From: Acinetobacter zhairuonensis
GTDB taxonomy: Bacteria > Pseudomonadota > Gammaproteobacteria > Pseudomonadales > Moraxellaceae
Assembly (NCBI RefSeq): GCF_022601715.1
Contig: NZ_JAKVIM010000006.1
Location: 62,001-126,000, forward strand
DNA: 64,000 bases
Direction: 5' to 3'
Each line of letters starts with the position of its first letter. Within the stretch, counting starts at the first letter, position 1. The translations under genes and the position numbers were made by a program. Shown piece by piece: positions 26,473 through 39,422 of the stretch. The notes beneath the pieces were generated by a model, which worked only from the letters and a program-made list of their open reading frames with translations, had not been told where the DNA came from and made no database searches.

Positions 26473-28008
26473 ATGCGGAAAAGTCTAATAGCACGTTCCA
26501 TCGCCTTAGTTGGTGGGGCGTTGATCTCGGCAACAACATTCGCAAAGCAACCCAACGTTTTAATCATTTGGGGTGATGATGTCGGGATGTGGAACTTAAG
26601 CACCTATCACCGTGGCATGATGGGTGGTACTACTCCAAATATTGATCGAATTGCCAAAGAAGGCATGACCTTTATGGATCACTACGCTCAAGCATCTTCG
26701 ACTGCTGGTCGTGCTGCATTCATTACGGGTCAGTATCCAATGCGTACTGGGTTAAGTACGGTTGGTCTGCCTGGAGCAGAACAAGGCTTAAAAGCTAAAG
26801 ATCCCACCCTTGCTGAGATGTTAAAAGCAAAAGGCTATATTACGGGTCAATTTGGTAAAAACCATTTGGGCGACCGAGATGAGCACTTACCTACTGCACA
26901 TGGTTTTGATGAGTTCTACGGGATTCTCTACCACCTCAATGCAGGTGAATATGGCGAGCAGCAAGATTATCCAAAAGATGAAGCCACACAAGAGAAACTA
27001 GGTTTAAAAATGCGTGGTGTTATTCACTCAAAAGCGCTCGGCAATGGTAAACAACAAATTGAAGACCTAGGTCCATTCGGTGAAGAACGTCAACGTAATT
27101 TAGACGAAGAAGTTCTACAGCAATCTAAGCGCTTTATTACAGATGCGGTTAAACAAGACAAGCCCTTCTTTGTTTGGCATAACATGACCCGTACCCATTA
27201 TAAAACCAACCTGAATAAGCACTATGATGGCAAAACAGGATATGGCATTTATGCTGATGGTGTCGCTGAAATGGATGATGATGTTGGCGAACTCTTAAAG
27301 CTACTTGATGATATGAAAGTAAGTGGCGATACCATTGTAGTGTTCTCTACGGATAATGGTGCTGCATCCAACTCTTGGCCAGATGGCGGTAATCAGCCAT
27401 TCCATGGGGAGAAAGGCGTTGGTGGTTGGGAAGGTGGATTCCGAGTTCCTTTAGTTGTTAAGTGGCCTGGTCATATTCCAGCAAATACAACAACGGGGGA
27501 ATTTATGACCATGGAAGATTGGATGCCAACAATCATGTCATGGGTTGGAGAGAAAACACTAAAAGAAGACCTGTTAAAAGGAAAGCGGATTGGGGGTAAA
27601 AATTATAAAGTTCACTTAGACGGCTATGATCAAAGTGATATTTTATTAAACCAAGGCAAGACCAAACGTAAAGACTTCTACTACTTTACAGAAACAACCT
27701 TCCATGGCATGCGTTATGGTGATTGGAAATTACTGTTTACAAAACAAGATGGTTGGTTCCGTTCAACACAAGAAACGCTCACAAGTCCATATATCATCAA
27801 CTTAAAAATGGACCCATTTGAACGCTTTACCGAAGCACGTGGATATGATGAGTGGTCAGAGAACCGCAGTTGGATTTTAGGTCCAGCAGGTCAGCAAATT
27901 GGTCAATTCATCAGTACATTTAAAGATTTCCCGCCAAGTCAAAAGAGCATGTCTGTTCAAGTTGATAACGTTGCAAGTCTGATTGAAAACCAATCTTCAA
28001 ACCGCTAA
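26473..28008 (+). CDS. Periplasmic sulfatase family protein, Ser-type active site
   Basis: A 511-aa member of the alkaline-phosphatase/sulfatase superfamily. Residues 1-24 are a signal peptide ending TTFAK. The metal-binding start PNVLIIWGDDVG (about 27-38) and TPNIDRIAKEG follow, then the catalytic loop S76-T-A-G-R80 with AAFITGQYP, and later FSTDNGA near 293 and the HGEKG region near 310. In sulfatases the first residue of C/S-x-P/A-x-R becomes formylglycine; here it is Ser, as in anaerobic-type Ser sulfatases such as Klebsiella AtsA. No anSME (AtsB-like radical SAM) gene is next to it. The substrate, an aryl or alkyl sulfate or a phosphonate ester, is not determined. Confidence 0.88.
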   Translation: MRKSLIARSIALVGGALISATTFAKQPNVLIIWGDDVGMWNLSTYHRGMMGGTTPNIDRIAKEGMTFMDHYAQASSTAGRAAFITGQYPMRTGLSTVGLPGAEQGLKAKDPTLAEMLKAKGYITGQFGKNHLGDRDEHLPTAHGFDEFYGILYHLNAGEYGEQQDYPKDEATQEKLGLKMRGVIHSKALGNGKQQIEDLGPFGEERQRNLDEEVLQQSKRFITDAVKQDKPFFVWHNMTRTHYKTNLNKHYDGKTGYGIYADGVAEMDDDVGELLKLLDDMKVSGDTIVVFSTDNGAASNSWPDGGNQPFHGEKGVGGWEGGFRVPLVVKWPGHIPANTTTGEFMTMEDWMPTIMSWVGEKTLKEDLLKGKRIGGKNYKVHLDGYDQSDILLNQGKTKRKDFYYFTETTFHGMRYGDWKLLFTKQDGWFRSTQETLTSPYIINLKMDPFERFTEARGYDEWSENRSWILGPAGQQIGQFISTFKDFPPSQKSMSVQVDNVASLIENQSSNR

Positions 28009-28033
28009 TTGATACACGAAATTTTTCTAGGTT

Positions 28034-28054
28034 AGCCCTTACTTGTTAAGGGCT
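28034..28054 (+). terminator. Intrinsic terminator of the sulfatase gene
   Basis: An 8-bp stem AGCCCTTA/TAAGGGCT with a 5-base loop, followed by TTCTTAT, 26 bases after the sulfatase stop. Confidence 0.75.
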
Positions 28055-28295
28055 TTCTTATATTTTCAAAGTATTTAACATAAAGGCCATTATACGAAAT
28101 CAAAATGTTAGAAACCATTTAAAGTGTCCAAGTTAGATACGACTCTCTGTTCATTTGTTTGTGAGATTTGGTGTCCATTAGAATAAGAATATGCAATATT
28201 GCATTAAGTACATCAATCAATAGTTTCCGAATGTGCTTTTAAAAGCATCCAAAGCTTAGCTTCATAATAGGATATTTAAAAAAGATATTGAAAAA

Positions 28296-28718
28296 TTAGG
28301 TCTTAAACGTAGAAAGCAAAATACTGGTTTCACTATTATAAATACCAGAAATACAACGTATTCTCTCCAGAACCTTATCGAAGTTTTCGAGTGAATCGGC
28401 TTGGATTTCCACCAAAATATCCCACTTACCATTGGTTTTATGCAACTGTTCAACTGCGGAATCAAGACGTAATTCACTAATCACCGAACGGGCTTTAGTG
28501 CCTTCCACCATAATGCTCATCCATGCACGAATAATATTCCTATCTACATCTGGACGATAGCGCACGGTATATCCCGTGATCATTCCGCTGGACTCCATAT
28601 AATCAATGCGACTTCTAATGGTTGGGCGAGATACCCCTGCTTTTTCTGCCAAATCCGTGACAGACATTCGAGCATTTTCTTTTAGTAAACCCAGAATGAT
28701 TTGATCAATTTCACTCAT
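28296..28718 (-). CDS. Lrp/AsnC family transcriptional regulator
   Basis: A 140-aa protein with an N-terminal helix-turn-helix (ILGLLKENARMSVTDLAEKAGVSRPTIRSRI, in two pieces) and a C-terminal RAM ligand-binding domain containing NGKWDILVEIQADS. Start at 28718 is chosen because AGGA precedes it by about 6 bases; an in-frame start 7 codons upstream is less typical. It is divergent from astCAD, so it is the likely local regulator of arginine/succinylarginine catabolism, by analogy with Lrp-type regulators beside amino-acid catabolic operons. Confidence 0.9.
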   Translation of the reverse strand: MSEIDQIILGLLKENARMSVTDLAEKAGVSRPTIRSRIDYMESSGMITGYTVRYRPDVDRNIIRAWMSIMVEGTKARSVISELRLDSAVEQLHKTNGKWDILVEIQADSLENFDKVLERIRCISGIYNSETSILLSTFKT

Positions 28719-28739
28719 TTTGCATCCTGCAATTGTCAA

Positions 28740-28950
28740 TTTGGAAAAAAATAATTCATTTTAAAAAAAAGTACAAATTTTTTTACTCATTTTGATTTTG
28801 AATAATATACAAATGCGCTAGGCCTGCGGCAGAGTCAGTTTTCTTTGAAACTTAAAATCCGCATGCGATCCATTCAACATGAAGTTGCAGATCATCTTTC
28901 TCAAAAGATTCCTAGCGCCAAGGAAACTCAAATTGTTAAGGGAAAAATAG
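28740..28950. promoter_or_regulatory. Divergent region between the Lrp-type gene and astC
   Basis: A 211-base stretch, strongly A/T-rich at its start, that must hold both promoters. An 8-base inverted repeat GCGCTAGG at 28815-28822 and CCTAGCGC at 28911-28918 bounds about 100 bases; it might form a leader structure. No clear operator was found. Confidence 0.4.
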
Positions 28951-29061
28951 ATGACCTCAGCTTATATCCATCATGCTCAAACGATGATTAAACATCATTT
29001 TTCCCCAACTTGGATTTTACTCGGTTTAGAACAGTCTGAATCAAATTCCAGTTTTCTATAA
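28951..29061 (+). CDS. Possible 36-residue short open reading frame upstream of astC
   Basis: ATG at 28951 has AAGGGA 7 bases upstream and encodes 36 residues ending TAA. The peptide is hydrophilic with several His and has no run of a regulated amino acid, so a classical attenuator is unlikely. It could be a translated leader of the ast operon or a chance frame. I recognise no family. Confidence 0.25.
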   Translation: MTSAYIHHAQTMIKHHFSPTWILLGLEQSESNSSFL

Positions 29062-29176
29062 CAATCCAGCTTCACAGAATTTAGGCGCACCGCGCAGAGA
29101 TATCAGGACTTTTCTTTGGCAATGCTGGCAAAGCGCTAAAGATAAACAAATTTGGAAATATTGAAGAGGAAGCAAA

Positions 29177-30406
29177 ATGAATAACTTCGCAGTGACTCGT
29201 GAGAACTTTAATGATTGGATGGTTCCAGTTTTTGCACCAGCAAACTTCATCTTAGTTCGTGGTCAAGGTTCTCAAGTTTGGGATCAAAATGACAAGCAGT
29301 ATATAGATTTTGCAGGTGGTATTGCAGTAAATGCCCTAGGTCATGCACACCCAGTGCCTGTTCAAGCGATGACAGAACAAGCGAGTAAACTTTGGCATAT
29401 TGGTAATGGTTATACCAATGAGCCAGTTCTACGTTTAGCGAAACAGTTGGTTGAAAATACTTTTGCAGACAAAGTCTTCTTCTGTAACTCAGGTGCAGAA
29501 GCGAATGAAGCGGCTTTAAAGCTTGCGCGTAAAGTCGGTTTACTCAACGGTAATTCACAAAAAAATCAAATTGTTGCGTTTAAGAATGCCTTTCACGGTC
29601 GTACCTTGTTCACCGTAACTGCGGGTGGTCAACCAAAGTACTCTCAAGATTTCGCACCACTACCAGAAGGTATTCAGCATACAGCATTCAATGATTTAGA
29701 GCAGGCGAAAGCAGTCATTAATGAAAACACCTGCGCTGTCATTGTTGAGCCGATTCAAGGCGAAGGCGGTGTTTTACCAGCCGATTTAGAATTCTTAAAA
29801 GGCTTACGCCAACTTTGTGATGAACATGGCGCAGTGCTGATTTTTGATGAAGTGCAAACAGGCGTTGGTCGTACAGGTTCACTGTATGCCTACATGAATA
29901 CAGGGGTTACCCCAGACATTTTAACCACTGCAAAAGCATTGGGCGGCGGCTTCCCAATCGGTGCAATGATTACCACAGACAAATACGCAAACATGTATGC
30001 CGTAGGTGATCATGGAACAACGTATGGTGGTAATCCATTGGCGTGTGCTGTCGCAAATGCAGTGTTTGAATTCATCAATACATCAGAAGTGTTAGATGGC
30101 GTTAAGCAACGTTTTGATCATTTTGTCAGTGGTCTCAATAAAATCAATGCCAAATTCAACGTGTTTGAGCAAATCCGTGGTCAAGGCTTACTGATTGGGT
30201 GTGTGCTGAAAGCTGAGCATGCGGGTCAAGCCAAAATGATTGTGAACTTGGCTGGTGACGAAGGCTTACTGGCACTGGTTGCAGGTCCAAATGTTGTTCG
30301 TTTTACACCTTCACTGATTATTCCATTTGAAGATATCGATGAAGGGCTACGTCGTTTTGAACAAGCCCTAGAAAAATTTTATCAAGAATTGAAGGAGTGT
30401 GCATAA
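29177..30406 (+). CDS. astC: Succinylornithine/acetylornithine aminotransferase (AstC-type)
   Basis: A class III pyridoxal-phosphate aminotransferase, 409 aa. In the AST pathway it converts succinylornithine and 2-oxoglutarate into succinylglutamate semialdehyde. Visible features: [17 protein letters not shown] near residue 97, FHGRT near 135, [13 protein letters not shown] near 217 and [13 protein letters not shown] with the PLP lysine near 250. AstC and ArgD cannot be told apart by sequence alone; co-location with astA and astD decides for AstC. AGAGGAAG precedes the ATG. Confidence 0.92.
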   Translation: MNNFAVTRENFNDWMVPVFAPANFILVRGQGSQVWDQNDKQYIDFAGGIAVNALGHAHPVPVQAMTEQASKLWHIGNGYTNEPVLRLAKQLVENTFADKVFFCNSGAEANEAALKLARKVGLLNGNSQKNQIVAFKNAFHGRTLFTVTAGGQPKYSQDFAPLPEGIQHTAFNDLEQAKAVINENTCAVIVEPIQGEGGVLPADLEFLKGLRQLCDEHGAVLIFDEVQTGVGRTGSLYAYMNTGVTPDILTTAKALGGGFPIGAMITTDKYANMYAVGDHGTTYGGNPLACAVANAVFEFINTSEVLDGVKQRFDHFVSGLNKINAKFNVFEQIRGQGLLIGCVLKAEHAGQAKMIVNLAGDEGLLALVAGPNVVRFTPSLIIPFEDIDEGLRRFEQALEKFYQELKECA

Positions 30407-32907
<2,501 letters not shown>

Positions 32908-32945
32908 ATATTTGAGCATTTAAATACTCAAATATATTCAGAATT

Positions 32946-32979
32946 GGATTGATGGAACATATTTTAAATCCATCAATCC
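32946..32979 (+). terminator. Probable terminator of the astCAD operon
   Basis: A perfect 10-bp stem GGATTGATGG/CCATCAATCC with a 14-base loop, followed by TTAAAATAAAA, 38 bases after astD. A weaker 9-bp hairpin ATATTTGAG/CTCAAATAT lies at 32908-32935. Confidence 0.6.
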
Positions 32980-33428
32980 TTAAAATAAAACACACTAGAC
33001 TAATGGATAATTGCAACCATATTTTGCATATTTTTTAGCTAAACGTTCATTTTAAAGTAAACAAGTGCTTTTAAATTAAGCAAAACTAAAGAGTAATTAA
33101 ACCTAAAAGTTTCGAGTGTGCTGTATGATCCACGCTTTTATTATTTCGGTCAAATAAAGTACTGAAATGAGACTCTGTGGATTAAATCTTAGGCATTCAT
33201 TTCACATTCAAATTGGAGTGATTATTGAGTTTTAAATAAAACTTATTTAAGCAATCCCTTTAATTAAGTAGTCATGCACGACTTTAAATTAAAAATTTAA
33301 ATGGATTTATTCAGACGCATTTAAATTAATGACATTATTTGATTTAAATCATTGAGATTATTCATTATGTAGGTTAAGTCGGCATTAAAGGGTTTGTAAC
33401 AAGTGTTTAAATTGGAGTAGATAACTAC
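32980..33428. other. AT-rich gap upstream of the CycA-type permease
   Basis: About 450 bases with many short A/T palindromes (TTTAAAT, TTAAATTAA) and a repeated AAATTGGAGT (33212 region and 33410 region), the second copy supplying the GGAG ribosome site of the permease. There is no trace of astB or astE and no convincing reading frame. It should contain the permease promoter. Confidence 0.4.
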
Positions 33429-34892
33429 ATGAGTAATGAAAAGGGAAAGCCATTTCTAGAAGGAGATCTTCTTGGTAGTCAGCACATGACTGAACAAGAT
33501 GAAGAAAAATTGCAGCGCTCATTAACCAATCGTCATATTCAGATGATTGCAATTGGTGGTGCAATTGGCACAGGTTTATTTATGGGGTCTGGTAAAACAC
33601 TCAGTGTCTCTGGAACATCAATTATCCTCACATATTTAATTATTGGTTTTTTCTTCTTTTTCGTGATGCGTGCGATGGGGGAATTGCTTCTTGCAAATAC
33701 CAACTTTAAAACTTTTGCTGATTTTGCAACTGCATATTTAGGTCCATGTGCAGGATTCTTTCTAGGGTGGTCCTATTGGTGTAACTGGATCATTACTGCA
33801 ATTGCAGACGTCATTGTCATTGGGGGATACATGCAATTCTGGTATCCAGACATCCCGGTATGGATACCAGCATTTGCATCACTCGCCATACTTACCATAT
33901 TGAACTTTGTCGCGGTCAGGATATTTGGTGAACTAGAGTTCTGGTTCTCCTTAATTAAAATCGTGGCAATTATTCTATTTATTGTTGCTGGACTTTACTT
34001 AATTAGCACCAACTTTGTTTCTCCAAATGGTGTCTCAGCTTCTTTCTCACATGTTTTTGAAAGTGGCTCAATGTTCCCATATGGTTTAACAGGTTTCTTG
34101 GCAGGTTTCCAAATAGCAATTTTTGCCTTTGTTGGTATTGAATTGGTGGGTACTACTGCAGCAGAAACGAAGGATCCGCATAAATCACTACCTAAAGCGA
34201 TCAACTCAATTCCTATACGTATTTTGTTGTTCTATGTAGGTTCTCTGCTCTGTATTATTGCTGTGACTTCTTGGGCACAAGTTTCTCCAGACAAGAGCCC
34301 TTATGTGGAAATGTTTACGCATGTGGGATTACCAATTGCTGCAGGCTTAATTAACTTTGTAGTTGCAACTTCAGCATTATCATCTGCAAACAGCGGTATT
34401 TTCGCGACCAGTCGTATGTTATACGGTTTATCTTTAGAAAATGATGCACCGAAAAGCTTTAGTAAGTTGTCAAAAAGCAAAGTTCCAATTCGTGGCTTAG
34501 TGTTCTCAATGGTTTGCGTAACACTTGGAACTTCAATTCTATTTATTGTTCCAAATGTCATGACAGCATTTACTATTATCTCTGCACTGACTTCAATTTT
34601 ATGTATTTTTACTTTTATGTTAATTGTGCTTTCGTACATTGCATATCGTAAAAAAGATCCTGAATTACATCAGCAATCTAACTACAAAATGCCGGGTGGA
34701 TTATTTATGGCATGGTTCACCATGTTATTCTTGGCATTCACTATTGTTATTTTAGCTTTTGATCACGATACATTAGTTGCGCTTGCAGTTTCTCCAATTT
34801 GGTTTATCGGTCTATTTATTGGCTACCGTTATAAAAAGAAAAAATTATTACAACTTAGCCTATTAGATCAAAGCAAAGCGGATTATGTTTAA
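33429..34892 (+). CDS. cycA: Amino-acid permease, CycA-like (D-serine/D-alanine/glycine)
   Basis: A 487-aa APC-superfamily symporter with about twelve helices. The sequence tracks E. coli CycA closely in the parts I can compare from memory: LTNRHIQMIAIGGAIGTGLF near residue 34, VMRAMGELLL near 82, and FVGIELVGTTAAETKDP near 235. It would bring small neutral amino acids, typically D-Ala, D-Ser and Gly, into the cell with protons. GGAG stands 9 bases upstream of the ATG. It lies between arginine and asparagine catabolic genes but has its own terminator, so it is probably transcribed alone. Confidence 0.85.
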   Translation: MSNEKGKPFLEGDLLGSQHMTEQDEEKLQRSLTNRHIQMIAIGGAIGTGLFMGSGKTLSVSGTSIILTYLIIGFFFFFVMRAMGELLLANTNFKTFADFATAYLGPCAGFFLGWSYWCNWIITAIADVIVIGGYMQFWYPDIPVWIPAFASLAILTILNFVAVRIFGELEFWFSLIKIVAIILFIVAGLYLISTNFVSPNGVSASFSHVFESGSMFPYGLTGFLAGFQIAIFAFVGIELVGTTAAETKDPHKSLPKAINSIPIRILLFYVGSLLCIIAVTSWAQVSPDKSPYVEMFTHVGLPIAAGLINFVVATSALSSANSGIFATSRMLYGLSLENDAPKSFSKLSKSKVPIRGLVFSMVCVTLGTSILFIVPNVMTAFTIISALTSILCIFTFMLIVLSYIAYRKKDPELHQQSNYKMPGGLFMAWFTMLFLAFTIVILAFDHDTLVALAVSPIWFIGLFIGYRYKKKKLLQLSLLDQSKADYV

Positions 34893-34914
34893 TCGCTCAA
34901 TTTAACTTGATTTT

Positions 34915-34946
34915 AAATAGCTAGGATGAATTCATCCTAGCTATTT
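34915..34946 (+). terminator. 32-bp perfect palindrome, terminator of cycA
   Basis: AAATAGCTAGGATGAA is followed directly by its exact reverse complement, then TATTTG. Between cycA (ends 34892) and the next gene this acts most likely as an intrinsic terminator whose centre opens as a small loop. Confidence 0.75.
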
Positions 34947-35126
34947 TATTTGTATGTATTAGAAATATATTAAACAATTGAAAAGTATAAATTCATAAAA
35001 AAATAAGGATAAAATTCAATAAGATTAGTTTTATTTAAAATTATTTCAGTACTTTTATTTTCGAAAAAAAAAGCTTAGAGTATCTCTATAACAAAAATCT
35101 TCTCACGGATTAAGGGGAGTTATAAA

Positions 35127-35600
35127 ATGAACAATATTCATAAGACAATCAGTGCTTTGTTCTTCTTCAGTCTTACATCAGCTCTGACACAAGCTGCGAC
35201 GCCATCCGAACTTGCAGAACTGAATAATATTTCGATAAATGCCAAGGACCGTGCATCAGAAAATTCAAAAGAACAATATCCAACCAATACTTCCATGCTA
35301 TCTAGCGCAGCTTTATCCATTGCCTCTATTTCTGCCTTAGCACAATATGCAGATAGCTCCAATAAAAAAAATGAAAGCCTTCAAATTCCACCAGAAATAA
35401 AAAACCTAGAAGAAACTAAAGCCATTTCAGCGACATCTGTGTTTAAACGTTATAACTACCATTTAACCAGCCGTTCCACTGACTACAGTTCAAAAACCAA
35501 CTATTGGTGGAATTCAAGTGATTCTAGCTGTATAGCAACGGTTACTTACAATGGTCGCATCAATACAATAAATAAAGTCAATTCATCTGATTGTCAGTAA
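35127..35600 (+). CDS. Secreted protein of unknown function
   Basis: A 157-aa protein I do not recognise. Residues 1-24 form a signal peptide (hydrophobic core FFFSLTSALT, cleavage near QAATP). The mature part is rich in Ser, Asn and Lys, with a helical middle and a polar end (SSTDYSSKTNYWWNSSD) holding two Cys near the C-terminus that could form a disulfide. GGGGAG lies just before the ATG. The next gene, also exported, starts 32 bases downstream; the pair may form one unit. Confidence 0.7.
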   Translation: MNNIHKTISALFFFSLTSALTQAATPSELAELNNISINAKDRASENSKEQYPTNTSMLSSAALSIASISALAQYADSSNKKNESLQIPPEIKNLEETKAISATSVFKRYNYHLTSRSTDYSSKTNYWWNSSDSSCIATVTYNGRINTINKVNSSDCQ

Positions 35601-35632
35601 TTTTCATACAACTATAAAAGAGGATGTACCGA

Positions 35633-36088
35633 ATGAATAAAAAGTTGAGCAGTACATGTGTAATCCTTTTTGCACTATGTAGTTTCAATACTGCACATGC
35701 TATTGATGCTAAATACAGAACCAAATTAGAGCAGTCTGGTTGTACACAAATGTCTGAAATGATGGGCTGTGATATTAATAAAACCAAAGCTGAAAATGCA
35801 AAAGCAGGTTTTGGTTCAGAAGTTTATCCAATGCATCATCACACTTTTACAGGGCAATGGGTGGCAAAAAATGCCAATACAGGACAAACCGTTGCGACTA
35901 TACGAGTAGATGACAAGGAAAATGTCTGGGTGAATGGTAAAAAGGTTGCTGCCAAAAGAAGTGATGGCGGTTTAATGTTTAAGCAAGGTTTTATTCAATA
36001 TCGGCTAGAAGGCAACACCATGCACGGAAATGCAGGCTATTGGTATGATTCTGATGCCCAGACCACAGGTCCGATTAAGTTGGAATAA
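35633..36088 (+). CDS. Small exported protein of unknown function
   Basis: A 151-aa protein with a signal peptide of about 23 residues ending AHAID. The mature part starts with a Cys-containing helix (GCTQMSEMMGCDINKTKAE) and a HHH motif (YPMHHHTFTG), then beta-rich segments GQWVAKNANTGQTVATIRVD and KQGFIQYRLEGNTMHGNAGYW that suggest a small barrel. The start is placed at 35633 because AGAGG is 9 bases upstream; a second in-frame ATG at 35624 almost touches that site. It follows the other secreted protein on the same strand. Family unknown. Confidence 0.7.
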   Translation: MNKKLSSTCVILFALCSFNTAHAIDAKYRTKLEQSGCTQMSEMMGCDINKTKAENAKAGFGSEVYPMHHHTFTGQWVAKNANTGQTVATIRVDDKENVWVNGKKVAAKRSDGGLMFKQGFIQYRLEGNTMHGNAGYWYDSDAQTTGPIKLE

Positions 36089-36124
36089 AGGTTATTTTTA
36101 TTCATTTATATTCAAAAAAACTAA

Positions 36125-36151
36125 AAAAGCCAGATACTTGAATCTGGCTTT
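36125..36151. terminator. Bidirectional terminator between the secreted proteins and asparaginase
   Basis: An AAAAGCCAGAT stem pairs with ATCTGGCTTT across a 6-base loop, between convergent genes. A-rich and T-rich flanks suit termination from both sides. Confidence 0.85.
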
Positions 36152-36179
36152 CTTTATGCGACTTAGCTTAGATTATAGA

Positions 36180-37550
<1,371 letters not shown>

Positions 37551-38852
37551 ATGGATCAGAAAAAACTATTGAAATTTATTCTAGTAGCGATGGTCTCTGG
37601 AATATTAATTGGTTGGCTTTTTCATAGTAATTTGAGTCCTACTCAAGCTGAAAATATCGCTTCATATTTTAAGATTCTTACAGATATATTCTTAAGATTA
37701 ATTAAAATGATTATTGCACCATTGGTATTCGCGACCATCGTATCGGGTCTGATTTCCATGGGCAAATCATCATCTTTAGGTTCAATCACACTCAAGGCTA
37801 TGAGTTGGTTTATTGGTGCTTCACTCATCTCTCTATTATTGGGAATGGGTATGGCCAATTTCTTCCAACCAGGCGCGGGTATGAATCTCCCAATCCCAAC
37901 AGCACCTGTAGATGTGGGCGTAAGTGCAACCAATCTAAGCCTACAAACCTTTATCACGCATATTTTCCCAAAAAGCTTTGCTGAAGCGATGGCGAATAAT
38001 GAAATCCTTCAGATTCTTATTTTTTCGATCTTCTTTGGTTCTGCATTAGCATATGTACATCATCAGCAAGATGAAGGCACTGTAATTGCAAAAATAATTG
38101 ATGAATTGTGTCGTATCATGTTCCGTATTACGGACTATGTCATGACTTTTTCACCAATTGCTGTATTTGCTGCAATTGCATCCGCAATTACCGTAAAAGG
38201 TCCGCAAATCATTCTCGACTATAGTGTTTTTATTGGCGAGTTTTATGCAAGCTTGATCATTCTTTGGGTAATTATTATCAGTGTCGGTTATATCTTTCTT
38301 AAGAAGGATGTCTTCCGCTTACTCAAAACTGTACGTGAACCTGTTGCTTTAGGCTTTGCTACTGCGAGTAGTGAATCTGCATATCCGAAGTTAATGGCAG
38401 CCTTAGAAAGATTTGGTGTACCTAAACGCATTACCAGTTTTGTATTACCCCTAGGTTATTCATTTAACTTAGATGGTTCAATGATTTACATGTCATTTGC
38501 AGTGTTGTTCATTGCTCAGGCATATAACATTGAACTGAGCGTTTCCCAGCAAATCTTGATGTTATTAACCTTGATGATTACCAGTAAGGGTATTGCAGGG
38601 GTATCACGTGCTTCACTAGTAGTAATTGCAGCAACCTTAGCGATGTTTAAATTACCAGAAGCAGGTATTCTTTTGATTCTTGCCGTTGATCATTTCTTAG
38701 ATATGGGGCGTACTGCAACCAATATTATTGGTAACAGTGTAGCAACTGCTGTTATTGCGAAAACGGAAGGTAACAAAGTTGAAGCAGATGAAACTGAAAC
38801 AGCTTTAGTCCAACCACTGATCCCAAATGACCAGACCACATATCGTAATTGA
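37551..38852 (+). CDS. Dicarboxylate/amino acid:cation symporter (DAACS family)
   Basis: A 433-aa inner-membrane symporter of the GltP/DctA family. Motifs visible: LIKMIIAPLVFATIVSGL near residue 50, the serine-rich loop ATASSESAYPKLMAAL near 270, GYSFNLDGSMIYM near 303 and DHFLDMGRTATNIIGN near 383, which carries the substrate-binding residues. Glutamate, aspartate or C4-dicarboxylates are the plausible substrates. Its divergence from asparaginase points to aspartate, the product of that enzyme. A strong terminator follows. Confidence 0.92.
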   Translation: MDQKKLLKFILVAMVSGILIGWLFHSNLSPTQAENIASYFKILTDIFLRLIKMIIAPLVFATIVSGLISMGKSSSLGSITLKAMSWFIGASLISLLLGMGMANFFQPGAGMNLPIPTAPVDVGVSATNLSLQTFITHIFPKSFAEAMANNEILQILIFSIFFGSALAYVHHQQDEGTVIAKIIDELCRIMFRITDYVMTFSPIAVFAAIASAITVKGPQIILDYSVFIGEFYASLIILWVIIISVGYIFLKKDVFRLLKTVREPVALGFATASSESAYPKLMAALERFGVPKRITSFVLPLGYSFNLDGSMIYMSFAVLFIAQAYNIELSVSQQILMLLTLMITSKGIAGVSRASLVVIAATLAMFKLPEAGILLILAVDHFLDMGRTATNIIGNSVATAVIAKTEGNKVEADETETALVQPLIPNDQTTYRN

Positions 38853-38872
38853 TCTGAACTGAGTCTTTATTC

Positions 38873-38900
38873 AAAAAACACCGTGAAAGCGGTGTTTTTT
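38873..38900 (+). terminator. Intrinsic terminator of the symporter gene
   Basis: An 11-bp stem AAAAAACACCG/CGGTGTTTTTT with a 6-base loop and T run, 20 bases after the stop. Confidence 0.9.
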
Positions 38901-38933
38901 TATTGCTTCAAAGAATAAATCTAATAACTCTCA

Positions 38934-39011
38934 CTATTTCTTCTTGTTATAAAAGAACACCAGTAATACCAAGATTATCAGTAAGATCACGGTAATAATT
39001 ATAGTTTCCAT
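38934..39011 (-). CDS. Putative 25-residue membrane micropeptide
   Basis: A short frame encoding METIIITVILLIILVLLV followed by FFYNKKK: one continuous hydrophobic helix with a basic C-terminal end. This pattern is common among real bacterial micropeptides that sit in the inner membrane with the C-terminus in the cytoplasm. An AGG lies 7 bases before the ATG. It stands alone in a 570-base gap after the symporter gene. Chance frames of this size are frequent, but the regular helix and charge make it a credible candidate. Confidence 0.4.
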   Translation of the reverse strand: METIIITVILLIILVLLVFFYNKKK

Positions 39012-39422
39012 GGCATGACCTATCTAAAGTAGATTTACTGTAATTTTAACATAGACTTATTGCTTTGAAATGTCTCCAGCTAGCAACAGATTATTTATTT
39101 AGGTGACTTTTATACGCTGTGTGGGATGTGGCTCTAATAAAAATATAATCTATTGAATCTTATTGTTTTACAAATACAAATAACACACCAAACTTCCTGA
39201 AGGCTCTATCGAAAAAATTGCGGTTATTTATAGATATAGGCTTCTTTTTTGCATGTACAATTGGTAAATTAAGAAGGCTAAGTTGATCACATAATACTCA
39301 CAGAGTGAGCATTATCTTCATAAATATCACAAGGAATGGTGATGTCATGTTAAGTCAACTTACTGTCTAATGTAATTTCAACCAAACAGTAAAATTCCAC
39401 CCCATGACTTGGGATATTCCTT
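39012..39422. other. Gap with one inverted repeat
   Basis: No gene is evident. At 39291-39315 the sequence ATAATACTCAC-AGA-GTGAGCATTAT forms an 11-bp inverted repeat with one mismatch, which could be an operator for the small gene at 39423. The remainder is plain AT-rich sequence. Confidence 0.35.

Noticed and set aside
25949-28177. Sulfatase locus as an insertion sequence or transposon
   Set aside because: No transposase gene, no target duplication and only 9-base end similarity. Reported as a weak observation only.
28192-28205. ATGCAATATTGCAT as a third site of the aspA/asparaginase repeat
   Set aside because: The spacer is 4 bases, not 5, and it lies between convergent genes, where a promoter operator makes little sense.
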